Shown: positions 33,461 through 42,367, counted from the first letter of the stretch. The stretch: DNA of 64,000 nt from Grimontia sedimenti (GCF_011045095.1 NZ_JAALDL010000001.1:62001-126000); one strand, 5' to 3'. Translations and numbers: made by a program. The notes: generated by a model from the letters alone, not told the origin.

Positions 33461-34492
33461 TTATTCGCCAGTTTTCAAGCGCAGGAAGTAGTTTTCGTAC
33501 TTCTCGGTCAGGTCGCCAACGGCGTCTTGCCACTCACCACGGTCAATGTCTTCTTGTGGCGGGAACAGAGTTGGGTTGTCTTTGTATGCGGCGTTAGACT
33601 TCTCAACCGCAGTCAGGTAACCGGTATCAGCACTGATTTTTGCTGCAATCTCTGGACGCAGAAGGAAGTCGATCATCTTGTGAGCCGCTTCGGTGTTCTT
33701 CGCGTTCTTTGGAATTGCCAGGCTATCTACCCAGAAGATACCGCCTTCTTTCGGCCATACCAGCTCAATCGGCAGACCTTCACGTTGTGCAGCGGCTGCA
33801 GAGCCATTCCACAACATGCCCAGACCTACCTCACCAGACAGATAAGGGTTCGCTGGGTTGTCTGAGTTGAATACCAATACGTTTGGCATCAGCTTTTTCA
33901 GCTCTTCGTATGCTTCATCAATCTGTTTTGGATCGGTAGAGTTACCCGAGTAACCCAGCTTACGCAGCGCGATGTGGAACACTTCGCGGGTGTCGTCCAT
34001 CAGCATGATTTGGCCTTCGAGCTCTGGGTTCCACAGATCTGCCCAGCTGTCGAAATCTTCTGGGTTGTACATGTCAGTGTTCACTGCCAGACCTGTCATC
34101 GCAATCACGTGAGGAATGGAGTAATCGTTGCTTGGATCGAACGGCTTGTCGAGGTAGTTCTTATCCAGCTCAGTGAAGTTGTTGAGCTTCGAATGGTCGA
34201 TTTTCTGGAGCATACCTTCATCGCGCATTTTTGCTACGAAGTAGGTTGATGGCACCACAAGATCATACCCGTCTGGGTGGGTTTTCATTTTCGCATACAG
34301 GGTTTCGTTCGACTCGTAAGTTGAGTAGATAACCTTAATGCCGGTTTCGCGGGTGAATTGTTCTAACAGCTCTGTTGAGATGTAAGGACCCCAGTTCGCG
34401 AAAATCAGTTGATCATCAGCAGCTTGTGCCGGTGTGGTGAAGATAGCGGCTGCACACGCAGCGCTGGCCAGAATTGCAGACCATTTTTTCAT
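33461..34492 (-). CDS. potD: Spermidine/putrescine-binding periplasmic protein (PotD-like)
   Basis: 343 residues. A signal peptide MKKWSAILASAACAAAIFTT ending PAQA precedes a type-I-fold solute-binding protein: LIFANWGPYISTELLEQFTR, YESNETLYAKMKTHPDGYDL and VPSTYFVAKM are PotD landmarks. The polyamine site residues of PotD (Trp, Asp, Glu) have likely counterparts in NWGPYI, WADLWNP and GGIFWVDSLAIP. It ends LRLKTGE, like E. coli PotD. RBS GGAGG. No potABC genes adjoin, so it must serve a permease encoded elsewhere or act as a sensor; vibrios have more than one PotD (knowledge). Confidence 0.88.
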   Translation of the reverse strand: MKKWSAILASAACAAAIFTTPAQAADDQLIFANWGPYISTELLEQFTRETGIKVIYSTYESNETLYAKMKTHPDGYDLVVPSTYFVAKMRDEGMLQKIDHSKLNNFTELDKNYLDKPFDPSNDYSIPHVIAMTGLAVNTDMYNPEDFDSWADLWNPELEGQIMLMDDTREVFHIALRKLGYSGNSTDPKQIDEAYEELKKLMPNVLVFNSDNPANPYLSGEVGLGMLWNGSAAAAQREGLPIELVWPKEGGIFWVDSLAIPKNAKNTEAAHKMIDFLLRPEIAAKISADTGYLTAVEKSNAAYKDNPTLFPPQEDIDRGEWQDAVGDLTEKYENYFLRLKTGE

Positions 34493-35091
34493 TGTCGGTT
34501 TCCACCTCCAAAGGCCCCCTCGATAGGGCGCATTAATACTCCAGGGATACATCTTCATCCCCGCGTTAACATCTGATTTTACTCAGAGAATCTCGTCGGT
34601 TGGGCGGTCAGAAAGACATCCGAGCCCGAAAAAATCGGCGCGATATTACAGCCGAAACCCAGTGCTGGCAACTGATTCAGGCGACCGAACAGCACTATTC
34701 GCTTTCAGGGAAAAGAACAAGACAATGACTGTAATGCTTCGCTGAACAAAAGAGTGATAAAAGACAAGGTTCCGAATGGCGATAACAACGCACTAATGCG
34801 TCAGGTCACGCATAAAGAAGTGGCACACTCGATTTCGAGTGATTCATTTAATGCGAATAATGCTTCTACATTCAACGTCGGTTCTGGAACTACCAGCAAT
34901 TGGCCCAGATCGGACTTTGATTACGCCTCTTGTGTGTCAGAAAGCTAAAGGCGTATACCCATTTCAAGTATTTGAAAAAATAATAGTATTTGGCTGATTT
35001 TCACAACGGCTGACATTTTTTTCACACTGAGTTGTTTAAAGTGATTTCATTAATCAGTAGGAATGGCTCATCCCATTCTGCGAGAGGTGTT
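34493..35091. other. Intergenic region upstream of potD and the lipoprotein hydrolase gene
   Basis: 599 bases, divergent promoters expected. A perfect 16-base palindrome CACTCGATTTCGAGTG lies at 34826-34841, and TATACCCATTTCAAG near 34953 resembles one end of the 266-bp element without a partner. A 64-codon frame at 34754-34948 has no good ribosome-binding site and is not annotated as a gene. Confidence 0.45.
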
Positions 35092-36273
35092 ATGAAATCC
35101 AGATACTCAACCTATTTGAAAGTGGCAGCTGTTGTATTGGGAGGAGTATTCCTGACAACAGGCTGTTTGCAGGCACCTGATGAGCCTCTATATCACACAT
35201 CAGAGAAATTGCCTGAGTATGAGCAAACGTCGTTTGATGAATATGTTAAAGACACCAAACTTTGGCTGGAGCAAAACCGGGTCTTTTTGACGGGCGACAA
35301 GCAGACAGAAATTGATGCGAATACGCCGTTTGAGCTGGCTCCAAAGGAACGAGTCACACCGACTAAAGGCGTACTTTTTGTACACGGGCTAGGTGACTCT
35401 CCATTCTATTTCAGAGATATTGCCAAGGTTCTCTCGGAGCAGGGCTTTCTGGTTAGAACCGTTTTACTTCCCGGTCATGGCTCGCGTCCCGGCGACCTGA
35501 TATTGCCAACCATTGATGATTGGAAGCGGGTGGTTCAACACCATGCAGAGCTGTTGGCAAATAATGTGGACGAAGTCTGGTTGGGCGGCTTCTCTACGGG
35601 GGCAAACCTCGTAACGGCTTATGCTGCTCAACATGATGATATTGATGGACTCCTGTTGTTCTCTCCGGCCATGGCGCCAAAAGATTCCCTTCATGTGATT
35701 GCCCCAGTGGCCAACTATTTCCTGGATTGGCTGGATGTTGATCCGCATGAAGACAACTACACCCGCTACGCGACCTTGGCTACAAACGGCGCGGCTTTAT
35801 TTTCTGAGTCGGTCAGTGAAGTGAATGATCAGCTATCAGAAACGCCATATCGCAAACCTGTACTGATGGTCATCAGCGAGAGTGACAGCGTGTTGGATTC
35901 TGCTGAAACTATTGACCTGTTTAAGTCGAGCTTTCTTCACCCTCAAAGCCGTTTTGTATGGTACGGGGACGGGAAAATCACAGGAGACACACGCATTATC
36001 TCTTTGGCTTCATCCATCCCAGAGCAACGTATCAGTACGTTTTCTCACATGAGTGTGTTGTTCTCTCCAACCAATGGCTACTACGGCAAAAACGGTAGCC
36101 AATTGGTTTGTGACAATGGCCAGAGTGAGGAAGCAGAAAAAGCTTGTCCGAATAGCGACGAACTTTGGTATTCCAGTTATGACTATCTGGAAGAAGGTAA
36201 AATCCATGCCCGTTTGACGTGGAATCCCTATTTTTCAGAGTTAGCGGAAACGATAGGAACCGTGACAAAATAA
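35092..36273 (+). CDS. Lipoprotein alpha/beta-hydrolase
   Basis: 393 residues. N-terminal lipoprotein signal with lipobox LTTG-C (mature LQAPDEP), so membrane-anchored on the periplasmic side. Hydrolase motifs: LFVHGLGDSPFYFRDIA (oxyanion HG), LLPGHGSRPGDL, the nucleophile elbow WLGGFSTGANLV (GFSTG), an Asp in VISESDSVLDS and His in STFSHMSVLF. Resembles serine lipase/esterase or monoacylglycerol-lipase-like folds, with a ~65-residue N-terminal extension. I prefer the Met at 35092 (GAGAGGTG upstream) because it places the signal at the N-terminus. Confidence 0.8.
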   Translation: MKSRYSTYLKVAAVVLGGVFLTTGCLQAPDEPLYHTSEKLPEYEQTSFDEYVKDTKLWLEQNRVFLTGDKQTEIDANTPFELAPKERVTPTKGVLFVHGLGDSPFYFRDIAKVLSEQGFLVRTVLLPGHGSRPGDLILPTIDDWKRVVQHHAELLANNVDEVWLGGFSTGANLVTAYAAQHDDIDGLLLFSPAMAPKDSLHVIAPVANYFLDWLDVDPHEDNYTRYATLATNGAALFSESVSEVNDQLSETPYRKPVLMVISESDSVLDSAETIDLFKSSFLHPQSRFVWYGDGKITGDTRIISLASSIPEQRISTFSHMSVLFSPTNGYYGKNGSQLVCDNGQSEEAEKACPNSDELWYSSYDYLEEGKIHARLTWNPYFSELAETIGTVTK

Positions 36274-36349
36274 GCGCGCCTCGTTGCCAATGGCGTGTGT
36301 GGCATGGAATAATCCTGCGCATTATTCAAACCGCAATAACTGTGAATTT

Positions 36350-36595
36350 ATGACTGACAAAATTGATATCATCAGCACCCTAGAAGAGCTTGAAACCTTC
36401 CTTATCGCTATTGAAAGCGGAGGTCTGGGACTGACGGGTGTTGCGGGTGTTGCGCTGGCAACCAACAATGCCACTGGTCAGCCGTTTCTCGCCGTGCTGG
36501 ATGATAAACATCAACTGATCCTTGCGCGCGACGTAACGTCTGAAGTGTTTGAAAATGGCAAAGATCTGGTTCGTTACGGACCGAAAAAGCACTAA
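36350..36595 (+). CDS. Small conserved-looking hypothetical protein
   Basis: 81 residues starting MTDKIDIISTLEELETFL. Mixed alpha/beta with a glycine-rich middle (SGGLGLTGVAGVALATNNAT) and a C-terminal FENGKDLVRYGPKKH. No signal or membrane segment. Not recognised. The ribosome-binding site is weak. It follows the lipoprotein hydrolase gene by ~75 bases, so it may share its transcript. The miniature element copy 2 begins 27 bases after the stop. Confidence 0.55.
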   Translation: MTDKIDIISTLEELETFLIAIESGGLGLTGVAGVALATNNATGQPFLAVLDDKHQLILARDVTSEVFENGKDLVRYGPKKH

Positions 36596-36622
36596 CTCCT
36601 AGTTTAGAAAGTTTGCTTTCAC

Positions 36623-36889
36623 TAGGGGCTGTTGACCTTTGGTGATGATTTTTGCAGCAGTTTGTGGGGGTTTTGTGCAAGGCAGAGGCTTCGATGTGTA
36701 GCTAGCCTACATGAGAAGCCGATAACGCAGCAGAAATTCCCCACAAACGCTGCCCGAAGGGTTCTGCCCTAAGCGTTTTATGCTTTGTTGAGGTGTATTT
36801 GCTTAGAATGCTAGGCGGCACACACCTCGCCGCGCCTAAAACGCTTATGGCTAGAACAAAATTTAACCACCAAAGGTCAACAGCCCCTA
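36623..36889. repeat. Miniature inverted-repeat element, copy 2 (267 bp)
   Basis: Same 22-bp perfect terminal repeats as the element at 693-975 (TAGGGGCTGTTGACCTTTGG at the left end), same orientation, about 90% or more identical by eye, with a short deletion after GGGTTC and a few substitutions. It is inserted between the 81-residue gene and the palindromic terminator at 36890, abutting that terminator. Confidence 0.88.
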
Positions 36890-36923
36890 ACAACAAACGC
36901 CCTCAATTGAGGGCGTTTGTTGT
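36890..36923. terminator. Perfect 34-bp palindrome, bidirectional terminator
   Basis: ACAACAAACGCCCTCAA and its exact reverse complement adjoin without a spacer (hairpin with AATT apex). It lies between the plus-strand 81-residue gene and the convergent fumC gene. No long T-run follows. Confidence 0.75.
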
Positions 36924-36974
36924 CCGGAACCTAACTGCTGTTCCGGTATTTCAGCAAGTGAAGGTAGTGCTTTA

Positions 36975-38363
36975 TTATTCTGCCAACCCACCTTGGGTGA
37001 GTTGGGTAGGGTCGAGTAAGCGTGTTAACGTTTCTCTGTCTAAATCTGTCTCTTCTTCCGCAACATCAATGATGGCTCGACCTTCTTTGTATGCCTTTTT
37101 GGCGATCTCTGCCGCTTTCAGGTAGCCAATCACTGGATTGAGCGCAGTAACCAAAATGGGGTTTTTTGCTAGCGCAACATCCAGATTTTCTTTCCTGACC
37201 GTGAACGTGAAAATGGCCTTGTCTGCGAGTGCACGCGAACTGTTACTGAGCAGCTCAATGCTCTCCAATACATTGTGAGCAATCACTGGGAGCATCACGT
37301 TAAGCTGGAAGTTGCCAGATTGGCCAGCCACGGTGACGGTGGCGTCGTTGCCAATTACCTGTGCTGCTGCCATCGCTGCGGCTTCAGGAATCACAGGGTT
37401 CACTTTTCCCGGCATGATGGAAGATCCTGGCTGCAAGCCTTGAAGCTCAATTTCTCCCAACCCCGCCAGCGGACCGGAGTTCATCCAACGTAGATCATTG
37501 GCAATCTTCATGATGGCAACAGCAGCCGTCTTGAGTTGGCCAGACAAAGCAACCATGGCGTCTTGACTGCTGAGGTTGAAGAAGAAGTTTTCGCTGGCTT
37601 CAAACTGCGAGCCTGTCGCTTGTGACAGGTTATGGGCGAAGGCAGAGGCAAAGCGTGGATCTGCATTAATACCTGTGCCCACCGCGGTACCGCCTTGTGC
37701 GAGTGCCTTCACGGCTTCCAGGCTGCGCTCAATGCCTTGTTTGGCATGCTCAACCTGGAACTGCCAGCCGCCGAGTTCCTGATCAAAAGTCACTGGCATC
37801 GCATCCATCAAATGAGTGCGGCCTGTTTTGACCACGGCACCGATATCTTCACGCTTCATATGCAGTGTATGGGAGAGGTGAGCCAGAGATGGAAGTAGGT
37901 GTTTTTCAATCGTTAAAGCGGCGCTGACTTGAATCGCAGTAGGGATTACGTCATTGCTGCTTTGGCCCATATTTACATGGTCATTTGGGCTAACGACATC
38001 GCCGAGCTTGGCGCTGGCGAGCGTCGCAATCACTTCATTGGCATTCATGTTAGAACTGGTGCCAGAACCGGTTTGGAACACATCAACAGGAAACTGATTG
38101 AGGTGTTCACCATCAATGATCTCTTGGGCAGCGTCAGAGATTGACTCAGCGATATCACCTTGCAGCAAACCCAGCTGTGCATTGGTGATAGCAGCAGTCT
38201 GCTTAATGTATGCCAAGGCCTGAATAAAAGTGGCTGGCATGGTGTGTCGACTGAACTGGAAGTTGTCGACGGCGCGCTGAGTTTGTGCTTGGTAGAGGGC
38301 ATCGGCAGGAACGCGAATTTCCCCCATGCTGTCTTTCTCTGTTCTGAATTCTTGGGTAGTCAT
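36975..38363 (-). CDS. fumC: Fumarate hydratase class II
   Basis: 462 residues, the usual length. Catalyses fumarate to malate in the TCA cycle without an iron-sulfur cluster. Signatures: TGSGTSSNMNANEV (substrate binding), TGRTHLMDAMPVTFDQE, and GSSIMPGKVNPVIPE, the class II fumarase/aspartase signature with the catalytic Ser loop. Preceded in the same operon by a 126-residue gene (17-base gap) and a Fur box. This arrangement fits use of the iron-free fumarase when iron is scarce, as known for fumC in E. coli and Pseudomonas. Confidence 0.95.
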   Translation of the reverse strand: MTTQEFRTEKDSMGEIRVPADALYQAQTQRAVDNFQFSRHTMPATFIQALAYIKQTAAITNAQLGLLQGDIAESISDAAQEIIDGEHLNQFPVDVFQTGSGTSSNMNANEVIATLASAKLGDVVSPNDHVNMGQSSNDVIPTAIQVSAALTIEKHLLPSLAHLSHTLHMKREDIGAVVKTGRTHLMDAMPVTFDQELGGWQFQVEHAKQGIERSLEAVKALAQGGTAVGTGINADPRFASAFAHNLSQATGSQFEASENFFFNLSSQDAMVALSGQLKTAAVAIMKIANDLRWMNSGPLAGLGEIELQGLQPGSSIMPGKVNPVIPEAAAMAAAQVIGNDATVTVAGQSGNFQLNVMLPVIAHNVLESIELLSNSSRALADKAIFTFTVRKENLDVALAKNPILVTALNPVIGYLKAAEIAKKAYKEGRAIIDVAEEETDLDRETLTRLLDPTQLTQGGLAE

Positions 38364-38380
38364 ACAGGGTCCTTTTGCCT

Positions 38381-38761
38381 TTAATCCAATGGTGCCTGAA
38401 GGCGTTGTAATTCGAGTTGTAGTGAGAGGAATCTCTGTTCCCCGCCATGGCGGCGTTTATAAAACCGTTTAAGAGCAATCAGAGGCTCATGAATCATATT
38501 CAGGCACACGTGGCGGAATTGCTGTGATCGCTCGGGGTCCCGGATAGCTTCAATCAGTGCGAAGTAAACCTGACGCAGATAAAGCTCAGCTAGCAGCGGG
38601 CTTTCGTTTTCTGCGCCTAACTCATGGTAGGAAGCAAGCGTGACACCAGACTGAATGAAGTGGTAAACCACATCGGGTTCATAGCCCCAGACAATGTCTG
38701 AATGATTAAACCTTTCCAACGACTGAAAATACTCTGTGTATAAAAACGTTCTGTCGATCAT
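38381..38761 (-). CDS. Small protein upstream of fumC (possible FagA-type)
   Basis: 126 residues, helical, no signal peptide. Landmarks are DIVWGYEPDVVYHFIQSGVT, LLAELYLRQVYFALIEAIRD and HVCLNMIHEPLIALKRFYKR. I do not recognise a domain. In pseudomonads a Fur-regulated fagA gene of similar size precedes fumC (knowledge), and this gene has the same position and a strong Fur box just before its start. Whether the proteins are homologous is inference from position only. Confidence 0.6.
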   Translation of the reverse strand: MIDRTFLYTEYFQSLERFNHSDIVWGYEPDVVYHFIQSGVTLASYHELGAENESPLLAELYLRQVYFALIEAIRDPERSQQFRHVCLNMIHEPLIALKRFYKRRHGGEQRFLSLQLELQRLQAPLD

Positions 38762-38784
38762 TCACCGGCCCTGATTTATCTCTA

Positions 38785-38803
38785 GATAATGATAATAATT
38801 ATC
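38785..38803 (-). promoter_or_regulatory. Fur box upstream of the fumC operon
   Basis: GATAATGATAATAATTATC differs at one of 19 positions from the classical Fur consensus GATAATGATAATCATTATC. It lies 23 bases upstream of the first gene of the fumC operon, so Fur with iron should block its transcription. Confidence 0.88.
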
Positions 38804-38869
38804 ATTTAATGTTTTTAATAACAACCCCTTGGTTTTTGTCGTTATTGAGGGTTTCGGTGCAATCGAAAC

Positions 38870-38894
38870 AAAAAAGGGGCGCTTTAGCGCCCCT
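38870..38894 (-). terminator. Terminator of trxC
   Basis: AGGGGCGC and GCGCCCCT pair over TTTA; an A-run at 38868-38875 gives a U-run in the minus-strand transcript. Confidence 0.9.
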
Positions 38895-38915
38895 CGGTAT
38901 GGATAGTGAAATGAG

Positions 38916-39344
38916 TTAGATAGTCTGTGATAACCAGCCGTTGAACTCATTTTGTGGCAGCGCACCGTTGATTTGCTGTGCCATCTTTCCATCTTTAAAC
39001 ACCATGATGGTCGGTATGCTGCGGATTCGATATTTCGCTGCCAACGCTTGCTGCTCTTCAGTGTTAACTTTGACGAAGATAGCGTCTTCTTGCTTACCTT
39101 TTGCGGTGGCTTCAAATACTGGCGCGAATCCCTGACATGGGCCACACCAAGGTGCCCAAAAATCAATAACCACAGGCTTACCAGAAGCGAGCAGGGCGTC
39201 CATGTTGTCATCAGTGCCTTCAATCGGTTTTCCTGTTAGCAGCGAAGACTTACAAATGCCGCAGCTTGGATTCTCATCAACGCGCTCAGCTGGAATGCGA
39301 TTCAGCTTATTACAATGTGGACAACGCACGGTTAATGTACTCAT
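38916..39344 (-). CDS. trxC: Thioredoxin 2
   Basis: 142 residues. An N-terminal zinc-binding extension with CPHC (~9-12) and CGIC (~28-31) distinguishes TrxC from TrxA. The thioredoxin domain carries WAPWCGPCQGFAP with the redox WCGPC, and the cis-Pro segment RSIPTIMVF. Cytosolic disulfide reductase, in E. coli induced by oxidative stress (OxyR). RBS GGAAAGG. Single gene. Confidence 0.95.
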   Translation of the reverse strand: MSTLTVRCPHCNKLNRIPAERVDENPSCGICKSSLLTGKPIEGTDDNMDALLASGKPVVIDFWAPWCGPCQGFAPVFEATAKGKQEDAIFVKVNTEEQQALAAKYRIRSIPTIMVFKDGKMAQQINGALPQNEFNGWLSQTI

Positions 39345-39417
39345 TTTGAAAACCTTTCCTTTGATTTGCTTGGGTGTAGATTATTCGTATCCCGGCTTTG
39401 AGGCCATTTCATTTCAT

Positions 39418-40316
39418 CTATCGTTGAGATTGGTTTCTCCTATCATCAGAAATTCGCGCTTTGCAAAGTTCGTAAAATTCATAAGCCTGTGGCGAAAAGT
39501 AACGATCTCTCAATCGTAATATACCAATTTGCCTTTCCACATAAGGCGTCGTTAGGGGGAGCCAACAGAGATCCCTCTCATCATCAGGGAAAGCGAGCTT
39601 AGGTAGGGTAGTAATGCCTATCCCAAGCTTTAAAACGGAAAACAGGGAAGTGATGTTTTCGACACTGTAGCGTGCATTGGCAGCAAGTACATTGGCATGC
39701 GTGGGCTCAAGCAGGGTGCAGGTGCCATTTTTACAAAAGGAAGCGCCACCAGATCTTGCCATTCGATGTCTCTTGCCTGCTGCGTTAGAGGATGGTCTTT
39801 CAAGCACACCACACCTAAGGGGTCAGCCATTAGCGGTGTGAACTCAATGCGTTCATCCTGAATATGAAGACAGTTCCCCAGCGCTAAATCTACCTCTCCC
39901 GCGAGCAACCTTGCTTCGACACCGGCTGCATTGTCATCGACCAAAGCGACATCCACATTGGGATGGTTTTCTGTGTAACTTGCTAAAACGGTGGGGATTA
40001 ACTTGGCGGCGACCGAGGGGACGCTGGCAATCCGTACCTGACCTAACTGGCCTGCGGCAGCGGCACAGAGGTCAGAGTTCAACTCTTCGTACAGCTTTAG
40101 AAATTGGTTGATTTTAGGAAGACAGAATTCGCCAAAAGGGGTCAGTTTTGCTTTATGTCCATTATCAAACAGGGATTGCCCCAGTATCTTTTCCAGTTCT
40201 TTGACTGAGGTAGATAGTGCCGCCTGCGAGCGATTAGCTTTTGAAGCCGCCGCGCGAAAGCCACGCAGCTCCGCGACTAAGGAAAAGTGTTTCAACTGCT
40301 GCAGCTTAATATCCAT
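39418..40316 (-). pseudogene. LysR-family regulator, frameshifted
   Basis: Two overlapping frames together make one ~298-residue LysR protein. The N-terminal part (start MDIKLQQLKHFSLVAELRG at 40316) has the winged HTH and most of the effector domain up to DLVALPFVK. The rest, NGTCTLLEPTHANVLAANAR to the end at 39418, is in another frame. The break is at the five-T run 39728-39732 (AAAAA on the coding strand). One added A gives GTA AAA AAT GGC and restores a continuous LysR sequence. So it is either a one-base deletion or a homopolymer base-calling error. It is divergent from the RidA-BCCT operon and would be its natural regulator. Without the fix, the product loses the last ~100 residues. 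Confidence 0.8.
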
Positions 40317-40411
40317 CCGCCCCAAGTCCCTCTCTGATAATGATAAGTAAAACTGAACAATTGAAAAAAATTAACCGTTCGTTTTATCAAGAATTGTAAG
40401 GCAGACTTTAA

Positions 40412-40430
40412 TCAATTGTTAACAGATTGA
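40412..40430. promoter_or_regulatory. Possible LysR-type operator upstream of the RidA operon
   Basis: TCAAT-N9-ATTGA is an interrupted palindrome with the T-Nx-A look of LysR sites, in the divergent region between the LysR gene and the first operon gene. It is only 20 bases from the start codon, so this is tentative. Confidence 0.3.
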
Positions 40431-40449
40431 CAAAGAGAGTCTTAATTCA

Positions 40450-40854
40450 ATGTTGCCCCAAGAGAATCGCCACGTAGAGAAATCCGTGATTAAAACTGAG
40501 CTGTTTGCCTCGAAAGCCCCGCTTGAGTGGGCGGTTGGCCATAACGGTACGCTCTACACCGCTCAAATTCCCATTGATAAACAAGGTCAGCTGGTGAATG
40601 GCGGCATTGAAGCGCAGACCCGTCAAACCATGGATAACCTGATGCACACACTTGAAAGCGCTGGTGTGACTAGCTTGGCGGTGCTGCAAGTGCTGATTTA
40701 TGTGACGGACCGTAGCTGTCTCCCTACTGTTAACAAGGTTTACGCCGAATATTTTAATGCGCCATATCCCAACCGTGCGGCCATGGTTGTGGCGGATTTA
40801 GCAAGGGAAGGCATGTTGGTGGAGCTGGTGGTGTATGCCGCGCTTCCCCAATAA
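40450..40854 (+). CDS. RidA-family (YjgF) protein
   Basis: 134 residues, a trimeric Rid fold. Typical segments: LYTAQIPIDKQGQLVNGGIE, QTRQTMDNLMHTLESAGV, VLIYVTDRSCLPTVNKVYAE and PNRAAMVVADLAREGMLVEL. RidA proper hydrolyses enamine/imine intermediates using a conserved Arg in the P.R motif (here PNRAAM). The region around the other active-site residues differs from RidA proper, so it belongs to another Rid subfamily, which often sits in catabolic operons. First gene of a six-gene operon; imine removal would suit amine breakdown. Confidence 0.85.
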   Translation: MLPQENRHVEKSVIKTELFASKAPLEWAVGHNGTLYTAQIPIDKQGQLVNGGIEAQTRQTMDNLMHTLESAGVTSLAVLQVLIYVTDRSCLPTVNKVYAEYFNAPYPNRAAMVVADLAREGMLVELVVYAALPQ

Positions 40855-40896
40855 CGAATGAATTTGAAATAAGAAATAGAGATCAAGGAGTCAACG

Positions 40897-42345
40897 ATGA
40901 GCCTGAACAGAGAAAACGCACTCTACATCGGTGGGGAATGGTGTCAGGGAAACCATACGGTTGCCAACATCAACCCATCTAACATTTCCGAGTCTTTGGG
41001 GGACTTTGCGCAAGCCAGCCAAGCTCAGGTTCATCAGGCGATTGCCAGTGCGCATGAAGCGCAGCCAGTTTGGGCGAAAACGCCTCTGGAACAAAAACAG
41101 AAAGTGCTGCAAACCATTGGTGATGAGCTGATTGCACGTTGTGATGAGTTGGGCCGTTTGCTTTCCAGTGAAGAAGGCAAACCGTTCGCAGAAGGTCGTG
41201 GTGAGGTTTACCGGGCGGGGCAATTCTTCCAATACTACGCGGCGGAAGTGCTGCGTCAAATGGGTGATATGGCCGACTCTGTGCGTCCCGGCGTTCAGGT
41301 CGAAGTCACTCGTGAAGCTGTGGGCGTGGTTGCGATCATTTCGCCATGGAACTTCCCGACGGCAACTGCCTCTTGGAAAATTGCGCCAGCGCTGGCATTT
41401 GGCAACAGCGTAATTTGGAAGCCCGCCAACCTGACACCGGCAAGTGCCGTGGCATTAGCAGATATCATTCACCGTTCAGGGCTGCCGGCAGGAGCATTTA
41501 ACCTGGTGCTGGGGTCGGGATCTGAAGTGGGTGATACCCTGATTCACAGCAGCGAAATCGATGCGGTCAGCTTCACGGGTTCTGTAGATGTAGGCCGAAA
41601 AGTAGCGGCCGCGACGGCCCCTAATTTTGTTCGCTGCCAGCTTGAGATGGGCAGTAAGAATGCCCTTGTCATTGCCGATGATGCTGACATCAACATCGCC
41701 GTTGAAGCAACCATAGCCGGCTCATTCTCTGGGACAGGTCAGAAGTGTACCGCGTCCTCCCGCCTTATCGTCCTTGATAGCGTTCATGATGCTTACGTTG
41801 AAGCACTTTCCGCTCGTATGCAGCAACTGAAAGTAGGACATGCGTTGGAAGACGGCGTGTTTATGGGGCCAGTCGTCGATGAACGCCAACTCTCTTCAAA
41901 CCTGAAATGGGTGGAGAGAGCCCATGAACTGGGTGCGGAGCTAGTTACTGGTGGTGAGCGTTTGACCCTTGAAAACGACGGTTACTACATGGCGCCGACC
42001 TTGTTCATCAATACCCAGAATGATTGGGACATCAACCAGGAAGAGCTATTCGCCCCTATGGCCTGCGTTCAGCGCGTCGGTTCTCTGGATGAAGCCATCG
42101 CCAAAGTGAATGAAACCCGTTTTGGCCTGACTGCGGGGATTGTGACATCCAGCCTTCGCAGCAGCGCCCTCTTTAAGCAACAAGCCCAAACCGGTTGTGT
42201 GATGGTCAATCTGCCAACAGCAGGCACTGACTACCACGTACCGTTTGGCGGCCGTAAGGAATCCAGCTTTGGTCCACGCGAGCAAGGCCAGTATGCACGT
42301 GACTTCTACACCATCGTGAAAACGGCTTACCAGCGTGCGTACTAA
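40897..42345 (+). CDS. NAD(P)-dependent aldehyde dehydrogenase, semialdehyde type
   Basis: 482 residues, the full ALDH length. Motifs: IISPWNFPTATASWKIAPAL (cofactor-binding and the catalytic Asn), FTGSVDVGRKVA (the GSxxxG cofactor loop), LEMGSKNALVIADDAD (general base Glu) and GTGQKCTASSR with the catalytic Cys. The MGSKN and GQKC(T)ASSR forms match alpha-ketoglutarate semialdehyde (2,5-dioxovalerate) and related dehydrogenases, used at the end of hydroxyproline and sugar-acid pathways. The true substrate here is not certain. RBS AAGGAG; 22 bases before the M19-like gene. Confidence 0.88.
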   Translation: MSLNRENALYIGGEWCQGNHTVANINPSNISESLGDFAQASQAQVHQAIASAHEAQPVWAKTPLEQKQKVLQTIGDELIARCDELGRLLSSEEGKPFAEGRGEVYRAGQFFQYYAAEVLRQMGDMADSVRPGVQVEVTREAVGVVAIISPWNFPTATASWKIAPALAFGNSVIWKPANLTPASAVALADIIHRSGLPAGAFNLVLGSGSEVGDTLIHSSEIDAVSFTGSVDVGRKVAAATAPNFVRCQLEMGSKNALVIADDADINIAVEATIAGSFSGTGQKCTASSRLIVLDSVHDAYVEALSARMQQLKVGHALEDGVFMGPVVDERQLSSNLKWVERAHELGAELVTGGERLTLENDGYYMAPTLFINTQNDWDINQEELFAPMACVQRVGSLDEAIAKVNETRFGLTAGIVTSSLRSSALFKQQAQTGCVMVNLPTAGTDYHVPFGGRKESSFGPREQGQYARDFYTIVKTAYQRAY

Positions 42346-42367
42346 TTGATCAGGGTAGGGACAGCTT

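Noticed and set aside
34754-34948. 64-codon open frame between the PotD-like and lipoprotein hydrolase genes
   Set aside because: No ribosome-binding site, polar low-complexity product, and a palindrome inside; not supportable as a gene.
40328-40346. Second Fur box near the LysR gene (GATAATGATAAG...)
   Set aside because: Only the first 11 bases resemble the consensus; the other half-site is missing.
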